Part shown: piece after piece, positions 1-6,775 of the stretch
Layout of the letters: each line of letters starts with the position of its first letter
How positions within the stretch are numbered: position 1 is the first letter of the stretch
Origin: CBHWET01 sp966112985
GTDB lineage: Bacteria > Verrucomicrobiota > Verrucomicrobiia > Limisphaerales > JACDHS01
Reading direction: 5' to 3'
DNA length: 11,649 nt
Assembly: GCA_966112985.1 (NCBI GenBank)
Contig: CBHWET010000132.1
Coordinates: 1 to 11,649, forward strand
The notes under the pieces: generated by a model
Database searches by the model: none
What the model saw: the letters and a program-made list of their open reading frames with translations, nothing else
Told to the model about the DNA's origin: nothing
Made by a program: the position numbers and the translations under genes

Positions 1-1157
1 GCTTTATAGCCAGCTCCATCCGGCGATGGCAAATAAGCGCGCACTTCCCGTGGACCGGCATCGCAATGCAAAATCGCACCACGCAATTCAGGCATTAGGT
101 CGCCTTCGTAAACAGTCATGCCGCATGGGGCTCCTGCGCCATTGTAAACAAGGTTTGGAACAACGCCCGGATCGTTCTGGTGCCAATGGCGTTTGGGAAT
201 TTCCGGTTCGATGTTGCTGCGCGCTTCCCGCCAGCCCGCGCCGGTCATTTCGTCGGTGTACCCAAAATTCCCATGCTCCATTAAATAAACGACACGCGTC
301 CCCTTATTCCCGTCGTCGTCATTATCGGACTGAAACAGTGTGCCGAAAGAATCGAAGCACAGTTCATATGGATTACGAAAATTGTGCGCGAGAACTTCCA
401 GTTCGCTGCCGTCGGGGTTGCAACGGAAGGACATGCCGTGGCGGTATTCGACGATTTGTCCTTCACCCGGCGTTTTCTTGCCAGCAACAGAAATAGGAAA
501 GCCTTCAGTATCGACGGCGAACTTGCCGTCCGGTGTTTTCAATTGGCCGGCATGATTACCGAAATTAAAATAGAGTTTCCCATCCGGCCCGAAAACGAAG
601 GTGTGCGCACAATGATCGCTGTCGAATCCGCCGATGTCCGTAAAGATCGGTCTTTTTGAATCTGCTTTCCCGTCACCGTCAACATCGGTGAATGCGAACA
701 TATCGGGAGACCGCCCGACGTAAACCTGGTTGCCGGCAACACAGACTCCGTATGGCGAATCGATGTCGTGGCCTTGATAGAAAATCGAATTCTTGTCTGC
801 CTCACCGTCGCCATCGATGTCTTCAAGAATGACGATACGGTCACCTTTCGTATCGACTATACCCCACGGCTTGCGGGTTGAACCGTAGTTGGCAATTTCC
901 GCGACCCACACCCTGCCCCGTTCATCGACGTCGATACTGGAAGGATTACGTAACAGCGGCTCGGAGGCGAAAAGCGTTACTTCGTAATTATCCGCAACGG
1001 TCAAATGCTTTGCAAATTCACGGGCGCCTTGCGGACCGAAGGGTCGTTTGGCGACGTCGGCTTCCGAAGCCAGTTTCTTTTTTGCGTGGGCGCAGAGACA
1101 GGCCGCAATAGAAACAAATGCCGTAAGGATGAAAAACCGTTTGGATAAGGCACGCAT
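1..1157 (-). CDS. PVC-type putative membrane-bound dehydrogenase, beta-propeller N-terminal part (3' end outside window)
   Basis: The gene runs off the left edge, leaving 385 codons. The start is secure: a TAA stop lies directly before the ATG in the same frame, and AAGG sits a few bases upstream. Residues 1-25 form an export signal (FFILTAFVSIAAC, then CAHA). Cleavage could follow AHA, or Cys20 could be lipidated, since IAAC fits a lipobox. The rest reads as a six-bladed propeller of the glucose/sorbosone dehydrogenase type. Asp-rich calcium-binding-like loops occur at 113-121 (DIDGDGEAD), 158-166 (DVDGDGKAD) and 278-284. The run HWHQNDPGVVPNLVY at 324-338 is typical of the family often named 'putative membrane-bound dehydrogenase domain', abundant in Planctomycetes and Verrucomicrobia, where longer members continue into HEAT repeats and a CxxCH haem site. 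That part is not visible here, so haem binding is untested. Substrate unknown; probably periplasmic sugar or polyol oxidation by analogy. Confidence 0.88.
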   Translation of the reverse strand, partial: MRALSKRFFILTAFVSIAACLCAHAKKKLASEADVAKRPFGPQGAREFAKHLTVADNYEVTLFASEPLLRNPSSIDVDERGRVWVAEIANYGSTRKPWGIVDTKGDRIVILEDIDGDGEADKNSIFYQGHDIDSPYGVCVAGNQVYVGRSPDMFAFTDVDGDGKADSKRPIFTDIGGFDSDHCAHTFVFGPDGKLYFNFGNHAGQLKTPDGKFAVDTEGFPISVAGKKTPGEGQIVEYRHGMSFRCNPDGSELEVLAHNFRNPYELCFDSFGTLFQSDNDDDGNKGTRVVYLMEHGNFGYTDEMTGAGWREARSNIEPEIPKRHWHQNDPGVVPNLVYNGAGAPCGMTVYEGDLMPELRGAILHCDAGPREVRAYLPSPDGAGYK

Positions 1158-1213
1158 TTACCTTCAGGACGCACCAACGAAACCCTCGGATGCAAGAATT
1201 CTATCGTGGAGAA

Positions 1214-1241
1214 ATTATAAACTGCGTGGTAAACCTATCGA
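1214..1241 (-). promoter_or_regulatory. Candidate sigma70-like promoter for the dehydrogenase gene
   Basis: On the minus strand a perfect TATAAT -10 hexamer (1214-1219) lies 16 bases from a TCGATA -35 (1236-1241, 4 of 6 to consensus). It would give a leader of about 50 bases before the start at 1157. The region is the 96-base gap between two divergent genes. The -35 match is only fair. Confidence 0.35.
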
Positions 1242-1253
1242 CGTTTCCAAAAT

Positions 1254-2156
1254 ATGAAGCCGACATCTTCCACCACGAGTTCGATCAGTCGCCGTTCTTT
1301 GATTAAATCTGCCCTCGCGATCGGGGCAACCGCTTCATTCCCTTACGTCAGTCGCAGTGCACCGGAAGAAAGCTACAGGGCAAAAAACGGCCGCATCAAT
1401 CAATCTGTGATTCACTGGTGTTTCAAACCAATGACTCCCGAGGAGCTGGCGAATGAGGCCGCAAAACTCGGTTTGAAATCGGTGGAACTGGTCCTGCCAG
1501 AGTTTTGGCCAATGCTGAAGAAACTGGGGCTGACCTGTGCCATCGCGCCGAGCCACGGTTTCGCGAAAGGATTCGCCCAGCCCGCCGAACATGAAGAGTG
1601 CTTGAAAATTCTTCGTGAGAGAATTGATGCCGCGGCGGAATTTGGTGTTCCTAATATCATTACTTTTTCGGGATATCGACGTGGATTGAGCGACGAAGAC
1701 GCGACACGGAACACCGTCGAGGGGTTGAAAAAGATTGTGGGCTATGCCGAGAAGAAGAAGGTCACGTTGTGCATCGAGATGCTCAATTCGCGCGTCGACG
1801 TTCAAATGAAAGGTCATCCCGATTACTTCTGCGATAACATCGAGCGGACTGTAGACATTTGTAAGCAGGTTGGCTCCGAGCGGATGAAGGTGTTATTTGA
1901 TATTTACCATGTGCAGATCATGCATGGAGATATCATCACCCGCGTAAAGCAACACATGCCATATATCGGGCACATTCACACGGCCGGTAATCCGGGCCGC
2001 AATGAAATCGATGACACGCAGGAAATTAATTATCCGCCCATCATGAAAGCGATTGCGGAGAGCGGATATAAAGGCTTCGTTGGACAGGAATTCATTCCGG
2101 CACGCGACAATAAAGTGGCGTCTCTGGCTCAGGCGGTGAAGATCTGCGATGTTTAA
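1254..2156 (+). CDS. Tat-signal sugar isomerase/epimerase-like TIM barrel protein (hydroxypyruvate isomerase family)
   Basis: The 300-residue product starts with a twin-arginine signal: SRRSLIK at 12-18, a hydrophobic stretch to about 30, and a probable cut after SRSA near 36. The mature part is a xylose isomerase-like TIM barrel of the hydroxypyruvate isomerase/sugar phosphate epimerase group. Likely metal ligands are E175 (CIEMLN), D216 (FDIYH), H242 (HIHTAG) and E279 (GQEF), the usual Glu-Asp-His-Glu order, with NPGRNEID at 246-253 near the active site. All four are present, so the enzyme is probably active on a keto or aldo sugar or acid in the periplasm. The exact substrate cannot be read from sequence. 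No good Shine-Dalgarno precedes the ATG; it was chosen because it places the RR motif correctly. A TPR gene follows after 9 bases, probably in the same transcript. Confidence 0.88.
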   Translation: MKPTSSTTSSISRRSLIKSALAIGATASFPYVSRSAPEESYRAKNGRINQSVIHWCFKPMTPEELANEAAKLGLKSVELVLPEFWPMLKKLGLTCAIAPSHGFAKGFAQPAEHEECLKILRERIDAAAEFGVPNIITFSGYRRGLSDEDATRNTVEGLKKIVGYAEKKKVTLCIEMLNSRVDVQMKGHPDYFCDNIERTVDICKQVGSERMKVLFDIYHVQIMHGDIITRVKQHMPYIGHIHTAGNPGRNEIDDTQEINYPPIMKAIAESGYKGFVGQEFIPARDNKVASLAQAVKICDV

Positions 2157-2165
2157 GTTTCAATC

Positions 2166-2657
2166 GTGACGTTACAGCCGCCAGACACACATCATTTGTC
2201 CGCCGCAGTCGGCTGGCTCGAACTTGGGAACGCTTCAGAAGCTGAAGCGGAATTAAAAAAAATCAGTCGCCGACAACAGCGGAATCCGGACGTGTTGGAG
2301 GTGACGTGGTCTATCTACGGCAAACAGGAAAAGTGGGAAGAATGCGTGACCGTCGCCAAAGCGCTGACGGACGTTGCCCCGACAGATTCTTTCGGATGGA
2401 TCCATTTGTCCTTCGCCCTGCACGAGTTGAAGAAGACGCAGCAGGCTTACAACAACCTCAACACGGTCATGGATCGTTTTCCGAACGAATGGCTCATGCG
2501 TTACAACATGGCCTGTTATGCGTGCCAACTGGGAAACCGGGAAGAAGCGCAGGAATGGCTCGACGAAGCCGGCAAATTAAAACGCGACAAAAAAGGTATT
2601 CGTGAAATGGCAAAATCCGATCCAGACCTTGCACCACTTTTCACAGCGGGCAATTAA
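2166..2657 (+). CDS. Small TPR (tetratricopeptide repeat) protein
   Basis: The 163-residue protein begins at GTG, 9 bases after the isomerase stop, so the two are probably one transcription unit. It has no signal peptide or membrane segment. Helical hairpin repeats fill most of it: about 10-40 (WLELGNASEAEAEL), 43-75, 77-107 and 110-140 (YNMACYACQLGNREEAQEWL). The last is the clearest TPR, with the alanine, glycine and tyrosine spacing expected. TPR proteins are scaffolds for protein-protein contact, so no enzymatic role is implied and the partner is unknown. The stop shares bases 2655-2656 with the stop of the convergent gene (TTAA at 2654-2657), leaving no room for a terminator. The GTG start is a best guess, since no Shine-Dalgarno is evident. 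Confidence 0.8.
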   Translation: MTLQPPDTHHLSAAVGWLELGNASEAEAELKKISRRQQRNPDVLEVTWSIYGKQEKWEECVTVAKALTDVAPTDSFGWIHLSFALHELKKTQQAYNNLNTVMDRFPNEWLMRYNMACYACQLGNREEAQEWLDEAGKLKRDKKGIREMAKSDPDLAPLFTAGN

Positions 2658-3460
2658 TGTTTGCCGATTGCTTTGACCGCTGCCTCGAGCATTCTGACTT
2701 GCTCCACTGAATGTTCAGGTTCGGCCTCGACATTGATGTAACGAATCCCGTGACGACCGGCGAATACTGACAGTGAACCATCGTCGCGTTTGATACTGTT
2801 GTCCTGCAACACGACATTGAAATCCTGCTGCTTGAGTTCGTCGTAAATTTTCTTTTCCGTCACAAAAAAGAATTCGTCGGGATCGGCGGAACCACTGATA
2901 TTCAGTTCGTCTGTGTCCAGAGCCCATTCTCCACCGGCTTCATAGGTATGAATCGACAACCCTCCGTCGCCATTGTTGTGGAGTGTAATAAATGAGTGTT
3001 TCTTACCGAGCCCGAAGTAATCTATAAATTGTTTAGCGAAGCGGTCGACCGCGGCATACGCTTCTTCCGGAACTTTGCCTTCACCCGTTACGGTTTTACG
3101 AACGCCGGCCGCAGAAAAAATGCGATTCGGGTCAAAAGAAAACTCTTTGCCATCGATTGAAAAAACGACACGGCGTTTGCCGCTGTGAGTGAGTTCGATT
3201 AACTGACCACCGATTTTTTCGAGGACCTTTACGCCCGCTTCCACCGAGGCTTGCTCGTCGTCATGAAGGTTCACCATCGTCAAATCCCCTTTTCCGAACT
3301 GGCGCACCTGAGCATGGACAATTGTGTCGCCGATTTGGAATGCGACGCGTTGCAGTGAAAAATCAACGGTGGGAGCTTTGGATTTGCCATCTGCCAGGAC
3401 GAAGCCGGCAAATGCGAACATCATCAACCCAGTAAAGAGGAATCGCTTGAACATGGCCAT
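2654..3460 (-). CDS. Exported protein of unknown function with a possible zinc-hydrolase (M14/deacylase-like) residue pattern
   Basis: The 268-residue product has a signal peptide: K5-R6, a hydrophobic core at about 7-22, and probable cleavage after VLA near 23. I do not recognise it as a named family. Ordered motifs are VNLHDDE (63-69, an HxxE), IELTHSGKRR (88-97), DPNRIF (110-115), LHNNGDGGLSIHTYE (160-174) and YINVEAEPEH (241-250). Zinc carboxypeptidases (M14) and aspartoacylase/succinylglutamate desuccinylases use HxxE, then an Arg near an Asn, then a His, then a Glu as general base. H66, E69, R113, H161 and E245 or E247 occur in that order, so a periplasmic amide hydrolase is possible, but this is inference. 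Two ATG codons (3460, 3454) are equally possible and neither has a clear Shine-Dalgarno. The gene is convergent with the TPR gene and overlaps it by 4 bases. Confidence 0.8.
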   Translation of the reverse strand: MAMFKRFLFTGLMMFAFAGFVLADGKSKAPTVDFSLQRVAFQIGDTIVHAQVRQFGKGDLTMVNLHDDEQASVEAGVKVLEKIGGQLIELTHSGKRRVVFSIDGKEFSFDPNRIFSAAGVRKTVTGEGKVPEEAYAAVDRFAKQFIDYFGLGKKHSFITLHNNGDGGLSIHTYEAGGEWALDTDELNISGSADPDEFFFVTEKKIYDELKQQDFNVVLQDNSIKRDDGSLSVFAGRHGIRYINVEAEPEHSVEQVRMLEAAVKAIGKH

Positions 3461-3513
3461 AAGCGAACTGTCGCGAGGAGAAGCTATTCTGACAAGTGAT
3501 TATGCGCAGGCAT

Positions 3514-3545
3514 AAAAAAGGCGCGGAGATTGATCCGCGCCTTTT
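3514..3545 (-). terminator. Rho-independent terminator of the oxidoreductase gene
   Basis: AAAAGGCGCGGA (3516-3527) and TCCGCGCCTTTT (3534-3545) pair perfectly as a 12-bp stem with a 6-base loop. Read leftward, the hairpin is followed by six U residues (complement of 3514-3519). It lies just downstream of the leftward gene ending at 3564, so it terminates that transcript and insulates the next leftward gene at 3460. Confidence 0.93.
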
Positions 3546-3563
3546 GCTTTTTCTGTAATTAAA

Positions 3564-4727
3564 TTAGACGTCGAGCTTCGTCCATTTCGCGTTGCCCTTG
3601 GAGGACTTCACGACCGCTTCGATGAAAGCCATGCCGCGCACACCGTCCTCGATCTTCGGGAAATCATTCGCAACATCGTCTTTGCCGAGCTTTGTTCCGG
3701 CCTCGCGGGCGCGGATTGCATTCGCAAAGTTTTTATAAATATTGGCAAAGGCTTCGAGATAACCTTCGGGATGCGCAGGCGGTGTGCGACCGGCGGCCTT
3801 TGCATTGGCACCCAGATATCCATTCGCCGCGCGATAGAGTTCCGTAGGTTTATCGAGCCATTTAACAAGCATCGTATTCGGCTCTTTCTGGTGCCATTCG
3901 ATGCCGCCGGTTTCTCCATAGACCCGGATATTTAAATTGTTTTCTTCACCGACACTGATTTGCGACGCATGCAATATTCCTTTCGCTCCGCCTTTGAAGC
4001 GCAGCAAAACATTAACATCGTCATCGAGTTTACGGCCTTTAACAAAAGTCGTGATGTCCGCGGCGAGTTCGTCGATTTGAAGGCCGGTAATATATTCGGC
4101 CAGGTTCTCAGCGTGAGTGCCAATGTCGCCCACACATCCTCCTGCTCCACTGCGTTTTGGATCGGTGCGCCAGGCGGCTTGCTTTTGTCCGGAGGCTTCG
4201 AGGCGAGTTGCGAGCCATCCTTGGGGATACTCGACGACCACCTTGCGAATTTTTCCGAGCTTGCCGGCGCGGATCATGTCCCGCGCTTCCTTCACCAACG
4301 GATAGCCGGTGTAATTGTGGGTCAGACCGTAGAGCAATCCCGTTTTCTTAACGATGTCGCGCAGTTTCTTTGCTTCCGCGAGATTCAGCGTAGCCGGTTT
4401 GTCGCTCAGGACATGAAATCCATTTTCCAACGCCATTTTTGCGGGTGGAAAATGCATGTGATTTGGCGTAACGATCGCCACGAAATCCATGCGCTGGTCC
4501 TTTGGGAGTTTCGCTTCGGCCTTCACCATCTCTTCAAAGGTGCCGTAACAGCGGTCCGGAGGCAGAAACAAATCACCACCGCTGGAGCGTGAGCGTTCTG
4601 GATCAGAAGAAAAAGCGCCACAAACGAGTTCGATCTGTTGGTCCATCGCTGCAGCAATACGATGCACTGCACCAATGAACGCGCCGCGCCCGCCGCCAAC
4701 CATGCCATAACGAATTTTTCTGCTCAT
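3564..4727 (-). CDS. Gfo/Idh/MocA family NAD(P)-dependent oxidoreductase
   Basis: The frame is open up to an ATG at 4799, but the start chosen is 4727. There GGAG lies 7 bases upstream, the protein begins MSRKIRYGMVGGG as the family does, and a strong promoter (4771-4799) lies upstream of it, which would leave a 4799 start untranscribed. The 387-residue product has an N-terminal Rossmann fold with GMVGGGRGAFIG at 8-19, the catalytic-lysine motif SDKP at 108-111 (EKP in most members), and DIGTH at 201-205 matching the DxxxH catalytic pair. Family members oxidise, reduce or epimerise sugars, inositols and related compounds with bound NAD(P); the substrate here is unknown. No signal peptide, so cytoplasmic. 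It is a single-gene unit with its own promoter and terminator, divergent from lpxD. Confidence 0.92.
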   Translation of the reverse strand: MSRKIRYGMVGGGRGAFIGAVHRIAAAMDQQIELVCGAFSSDPERSRSSGGDLFLPPDRCYGTFEEMVKAEAKLPKDQRMDFVAIVTPNHMHFPPAKMALENGFHVLSDKPATLNLAEAKKLRDIVKKTGLLYGLTHNYTGYPLVKEARDMIRAGKLGKIRKVVVEYPQGWLATRLEASGQKQAAWRTDPKRSGAGGCVGDIGTHAENLAEYITGLQIDELAADITTFVKGRKLDDDVNVLLRFKGGAKGILHASQISVGEENNLNIRVYGETGGIEWHQKEPNTMLVKWLDKPTELYRAANGYLGANAKAAGRTPPAHPEGYLEAFANIYKNFANAIRAREAGTKLGKDDVANDFPKIEDGVRGMAFIEAVVKSSKGNAKWTKLDV

Positions 4728-4734
4728 ATGTATA

Positions 4735-4738
4735 CTCC
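4735..4738 (-). promoter_or_regulatory. Shine-Dalgarno that fixes the oxidoreductase start
   Basis: GCGGAG on the minus strand, with GGAG 7 bases before the ATG at 4727. It decides this start over the ATG at 4799, which lies at the edge of the promoter -35 box. Confidence 0.75.
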
Positions 4739-4750
4739 GCAAACTTGGGG

Positions 4751-4778
4751 TTGAATTGTTGGAAGCCGATTTTATAGT
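4751..4778 (+). promoter_or_regulatory. Candidate lpxD promoter overlapping the divergent promoter
   Basis: On the plus strand TTGAAT (4751-4756, 4 of 6) is followed after 16 bases by TATAGT (4773-4778, 5 of 6). The -10 box overlaps the -10 box of the leftward oxidoreductase promoter. It would give a leader of roughly 25 bases before the lpxD ATG. Confidence 0.4.
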
Positions 4779-4799
4779 GACACGAATTTTTGAAGTCAA
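4771..4799 (-). promoter_or_regulatory. Sigma70-like promoter of the oxidoreductase gene
   Basis: On the minus strand TTGACT (4794-4799, 5 of 6) and TATAAA (4771-4776, 5 of 6) are separated by exactly 17 bases. Transcription would begin near 4764, giving a leader of about 35 bases before the start at 4727. This is the best promoter match noticed in the window. Confidence 0.75.
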
Positions 4800-4811
4800 C
4801 GAATCATACGC

Positions 4812-5846
4812 ATGCCCTTTACCGCTGCTGAATTGGCCAAACGACTGGATGGAAAAGTCATCGGTGACGAATCGATCAAACTGAGCGGCTTTGCCCCCGC
4901 CAATGCTGCGAAAGCCGGCGACCTCACCTTCGCCGAAAACGAAATGTATTTCCGAACGGCCGAAGAAAGTGCGGCATCAGCGATTCTGATTGATAAAGAG
5001 TTTTCTTCAGAAAAGAAGACCCTCGTCAAAGTGACAAACGCGCGCATTGCGTTTGCAAAAGTTTTGCCGCTTTTTTTCCCTGAGCAAAAATTTACCGCCG
5101 GCGTTCATGAGTCGGCTGTTGTCCCGGAAAGTGCCCAAGTCGACCCGACCGCCCATATTGGAGCCCATTGTGTTATCGGCGAAAAAGTAAAGATCGGACG
5201 TGGCGCGATTCTCCAGGGCGGTAATCACATCGGTGCCAATTCGTCGATCGGCGATGGTTCTCATCTTTTTCCAAACGTGGTTATTTACGCGAATACGCAA
5301 ATCGGTCAGCGCGTGCGCATTCATTCCGGATCGGTAATTGGTTCGGATGGCTTTGGCTATGTTTTTGATTCAGGCGTTCACCGCAAAGTTCCGCAGATCG
5401 GTAATGTTATCATTCACGATGATGTCGAGATCGGCGCGAACGTCACGATTGATCGCGGTGCACTTGGCCCGACTACAATCGGCAAGGGAACAAAAATCGA
5501 CAACCTCGTCCAGATCGCCCATAACGTGCAAATCGGCGAACATGCATTGATCATCGCGCAGGTCGGAATTGCTGGAAGTACGAAAATTGGGAATTACACG
5601 ACTGTTGCCGGACAAGTAGGTGTCGCAGGGCATCTTAAAATCGGCAATAAAGTGATCATCGCTGCGCAGAGTGGCGTGATGACCAACATTGGTGACGGCG
5701 AAAAATGGTTCGGCACGCCTGCCCAACCGGACCGTCAGATGAAACGCCAGATGATCGCAACGCAGCAATTGCCTGACTTAATCCGCCGTGTTGCAGAACT
5801 TGAGAAGCGACTTGGAATAGAATCGGAAACTTCGAAGAAAAAATAG
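4812..5846 (+). CDS. lpxD: UDP-3-O-acylglucosamine N-acyltransferase (LpxD), lipid A biosynthesis
   Basis: LpxD adds a 3-hydroxyacyl chain from acyl carrier protein to the 2-amino group of UDP-3-O-acylglucosamine, the third step of the Raetz pathway, in the cytoplasm. The 344-residue length is normal. The N-terminal uridine-binding domain begins FTAAELAKRLDGKVIGD and includes AKAGDLTFAEN at 34-44. A left-handed beta helix of hexapeptide repeats covers about 100-290 (for example AHIGAHCVIGEKVKIG). The family hallmarks SVIGSDGFGY (174-183) and VTIDRGALGPTTIG (211-224) are present. H237 in QIAHNVQIG matches the catalytic base (H239 in E. coli). A C-terminal helix (about 305-335) closes the trimer. 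There is no Shine-Dalgarno, but the N-terminus matches the family exactly. No fabZ, lpxA or lpxC lies beside it. It is convergent, with a 1-base gap, on the next gene. Confidence 0.97.
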   Translation: MPFTAAELAKRLDGKVIGDESIKLSGFAPANAAKAGDLTFAENEMYFRTAEESAASAILIDKEFSSEKKTLVKVTNARIAFAKVLPLFFPEQKFTAGVHESAVVPESAQVDPTAHIGAHCVIGEKVKIGRGAILQGGNHIGANSSIGDGSHLFPNVVIYANTQIGQRVRIHSGSVIGSDGFGYVFDSGVHRKVPQIGNVIIHDDVEIGANVTIDRGALGPTTIGKGTKIDNLVQIAHNVQIGEHALIIAQVGIAGSTKIGNYTTVAGQVGVAGHLKIGNKVIIAAQSGVMTNIGDGEKWFGTPAQPDRQMKRQMIATQQLPDLIRRVAELEKRLGIESETSKKK

Positions 5847-5847
5847 A

Positions 5848-6324
5848 TCACTGAAAAAACGGCTTCTTTCCGACCCGCCGCTCAAATTTGCCTTTGCCGG
5901 AGAGAACGATGTTCGTCTGTGATCGCCACGCGACTTCCTGCTGATCAATAACCATTGTTCGGGGCATGAACTCCACGCCATGCCCCCACAGATTGAACGT
6001 AATGGTTCCGGGTAAAAACGTCGGGTCCTGAAACGCAATCTCACCGAACGGTGTATTCGTCATGGGTTTGTCGTACCGGATGACGATGTTTAGATTCGTT
6101 TCGGTGATCTTTTGATCCGCGATCGTAATTTTGTGATCCGGTAAATTAAGCGACGGCTGGTGAACGGTTAATGAGGGTATCCCGTTTGAGTCACTCTCAA
6201 ACTTAATTTCCCATGGACCGCGGTATTCGCGTTTGTGCTGAATCCAGCTGTACATCCCGACGTAAACCACAGCCGCGATCAGGAATGCGATGGCTCCGTG
6301 TTTTACCAATTCGTTAATCTTCAC
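5848..6324 (-). CDS. Single-span membrane protein of unknown function
   Basis: The 158-residue product begins at GTG; no ATG exists upstream before the in-frame stop. A hydrophobic segment at about 10-27 (AIAFLIAAVVYVGMYSW) follows a short N-terminus with lysines, so it is probably anchored in the inner membrane with the rest outside. The remainder is beta-rich, with alternating hydrophobic residues (WEIKF, SLTVHQPSLNL, LNIVIRYD, TITFNLWGHGVEF), few charges in strands, and no obvious catalytic motif. I do not recognise the family. It ends one base from the lpxD stop and lies 45 bases after the next leftward gene, so the two leftward genes may be co-transcribed. Position next to lpxD may be chance; an envelope role is only a guess. 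Confidence 0.75.
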   Translation of the reverse strand: MKINELVKHGAIAFLIAAVVYVGMYSWIQHKREYRGPWEIKFESDSNGIPSLTVHQPSLNLPDHKITIADQKITETNLNIVIRYDKPMTNTPFGEIAFQDPTFLPGTITFNLWGHGVEFMPRTMVIDQQEVAWRSQTNIVLSGKGKFERRVGKKPFFQ

Positions 6325-6369
6325 CGCGAGAGACTTTTGGTGAGTCGACGAATTGTCAAGCTACAGGAA

Positions 6370-6648
6370 TTACGTTTGGACAAGAAGCGGCTTGGCGCGT
6401 GCGCCTCCGGGCGTTTCGATCATCAAGATCTGACAAACGAATTTCGCTGTTTCGGGGATATTGGAGTTCGCGAGACAGGATACTTCAATTGGAATCGTTT
6501 TCGTATGAGTATGCTTGTTCGTCGAATCGATTTTAATTTTGACCGGCGCGATGAGGACAGGCGAGTCAACGATCTTTTCCTCACATACCCATTCCCAATC
6601 CGGTGCAATTCGATCTAATTCTGCTGCAAGCTTTTCGGCGATTGTCAT
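6370..6648 (-). CDS. Small hypothetical protein (92 aa)
   Basis: A perfect AAGGAG lies 5 bases before the ATG, which strongly supports this start. The protein is soluble, with no signal or membrane segment. An amphipathic N-terminal helix (about 2-14, TIAEKLAAELDRI) is followed by alternating strands (VLIAPVKIKID, TIPIEVSCLA, FVCQILMIE) and a basic tail. I recognise no family or catalytic motif. It lies upstream of the membrane protein gene on the same strand and may start a two- or three-gene leftward unit. Its ATG overlaps the stop of a possible 33-codon frame (ATGA), which would mean translational coupling if that frame is translated. Confidence 0.72.
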   Translation of the reverse strand: MTIAEKLAAELDRIAPDWEWVCEEKIVDSPVLIAPVKIKIDSTNKHTHTKTIPIEVSCLANSNIPETAKFVCQILMIETPGGARAKPLLVQT

Positions 6649-6746
6649 CGGGACTCCTTTGCGACGTGGGCAATCTCCTCTTCACTGGCGTGATGGTCAA
6701 TCGGGCTGATGCCGATTGCCAACTGGGCGCAAGGCAGCATCGACAT
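6645..6746 (-). CDS. Possible 33-residue peptide, overlapping the next gene as ATGA
   Basis: A leftward frame from ATG at 6746 (or 6740) ends at a TGA that overlaps the next gene's ATG. The encoded tail (ISPIDHHASEEEIAHVAKES) is hydrophilic and helix-like, and reads more like a protein than random sequence. Against it, there is no Shine-Dalgarno, the N-terminal part is unremarkable, and the frame fills most of the gap before the divergent hydrolase gene, where promoters must also lie. It could be a real small protein, a leader for coupled translation, or chance. Confidence 0.3.
   Translation of the reverse strand: MSMLPCAQLAIGISPIDHHASEEEIAHVAKESR
6654..6659 (-). promoter_or_regulatory. Strong Shine-Dalgarno of the 92-residue protein gene
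   Basis: AAGGAG on the minus strand, 5 bases before the ATG at 6648. It lies inside the last codons of the possible upstream 33-codon frame. Confidence 0.8.
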
Positions 6747-6775
6747 TGCAAGTTTGCACGATAATCTCCGGGCGA

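Noticed and set aside
26..496. Rightward 156-codon frame
   Set aside because: It lies antisense within the dehydrogenase gene, which has a signal peptide and family motifs; the translation is rich in Arg, Cys and His and unlike a real protein.
1335..1817. Leftward 160-codon frame
   Set aside because: It is antisense to the TIM-barrel gene, which has its Tat signal and metal ligands intact.
3960..4592. Rightward 210-codon frame
   Set aside because: It is antisense to the Gfo/Idh/MocA gene, whose motifs are complete; no Shine-Dalgarno or recognisable domain.
4728..4799. N-terminal extension of the oxidoreductase to the ATG at 4799
   Set aside because: The extension is Ser/Asn-rich and not family-like, and a promoter occupies this stretch, while the ATG at 4727 has a good Shine-Dalgarno.
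6716..6775. N-terminal extension of the hydrolase to a TTG codon at 6716
   Set aside because: It would place 20 unrelated residues before a normal signal peptide; the ATG at 6776 gives a proper export signal.
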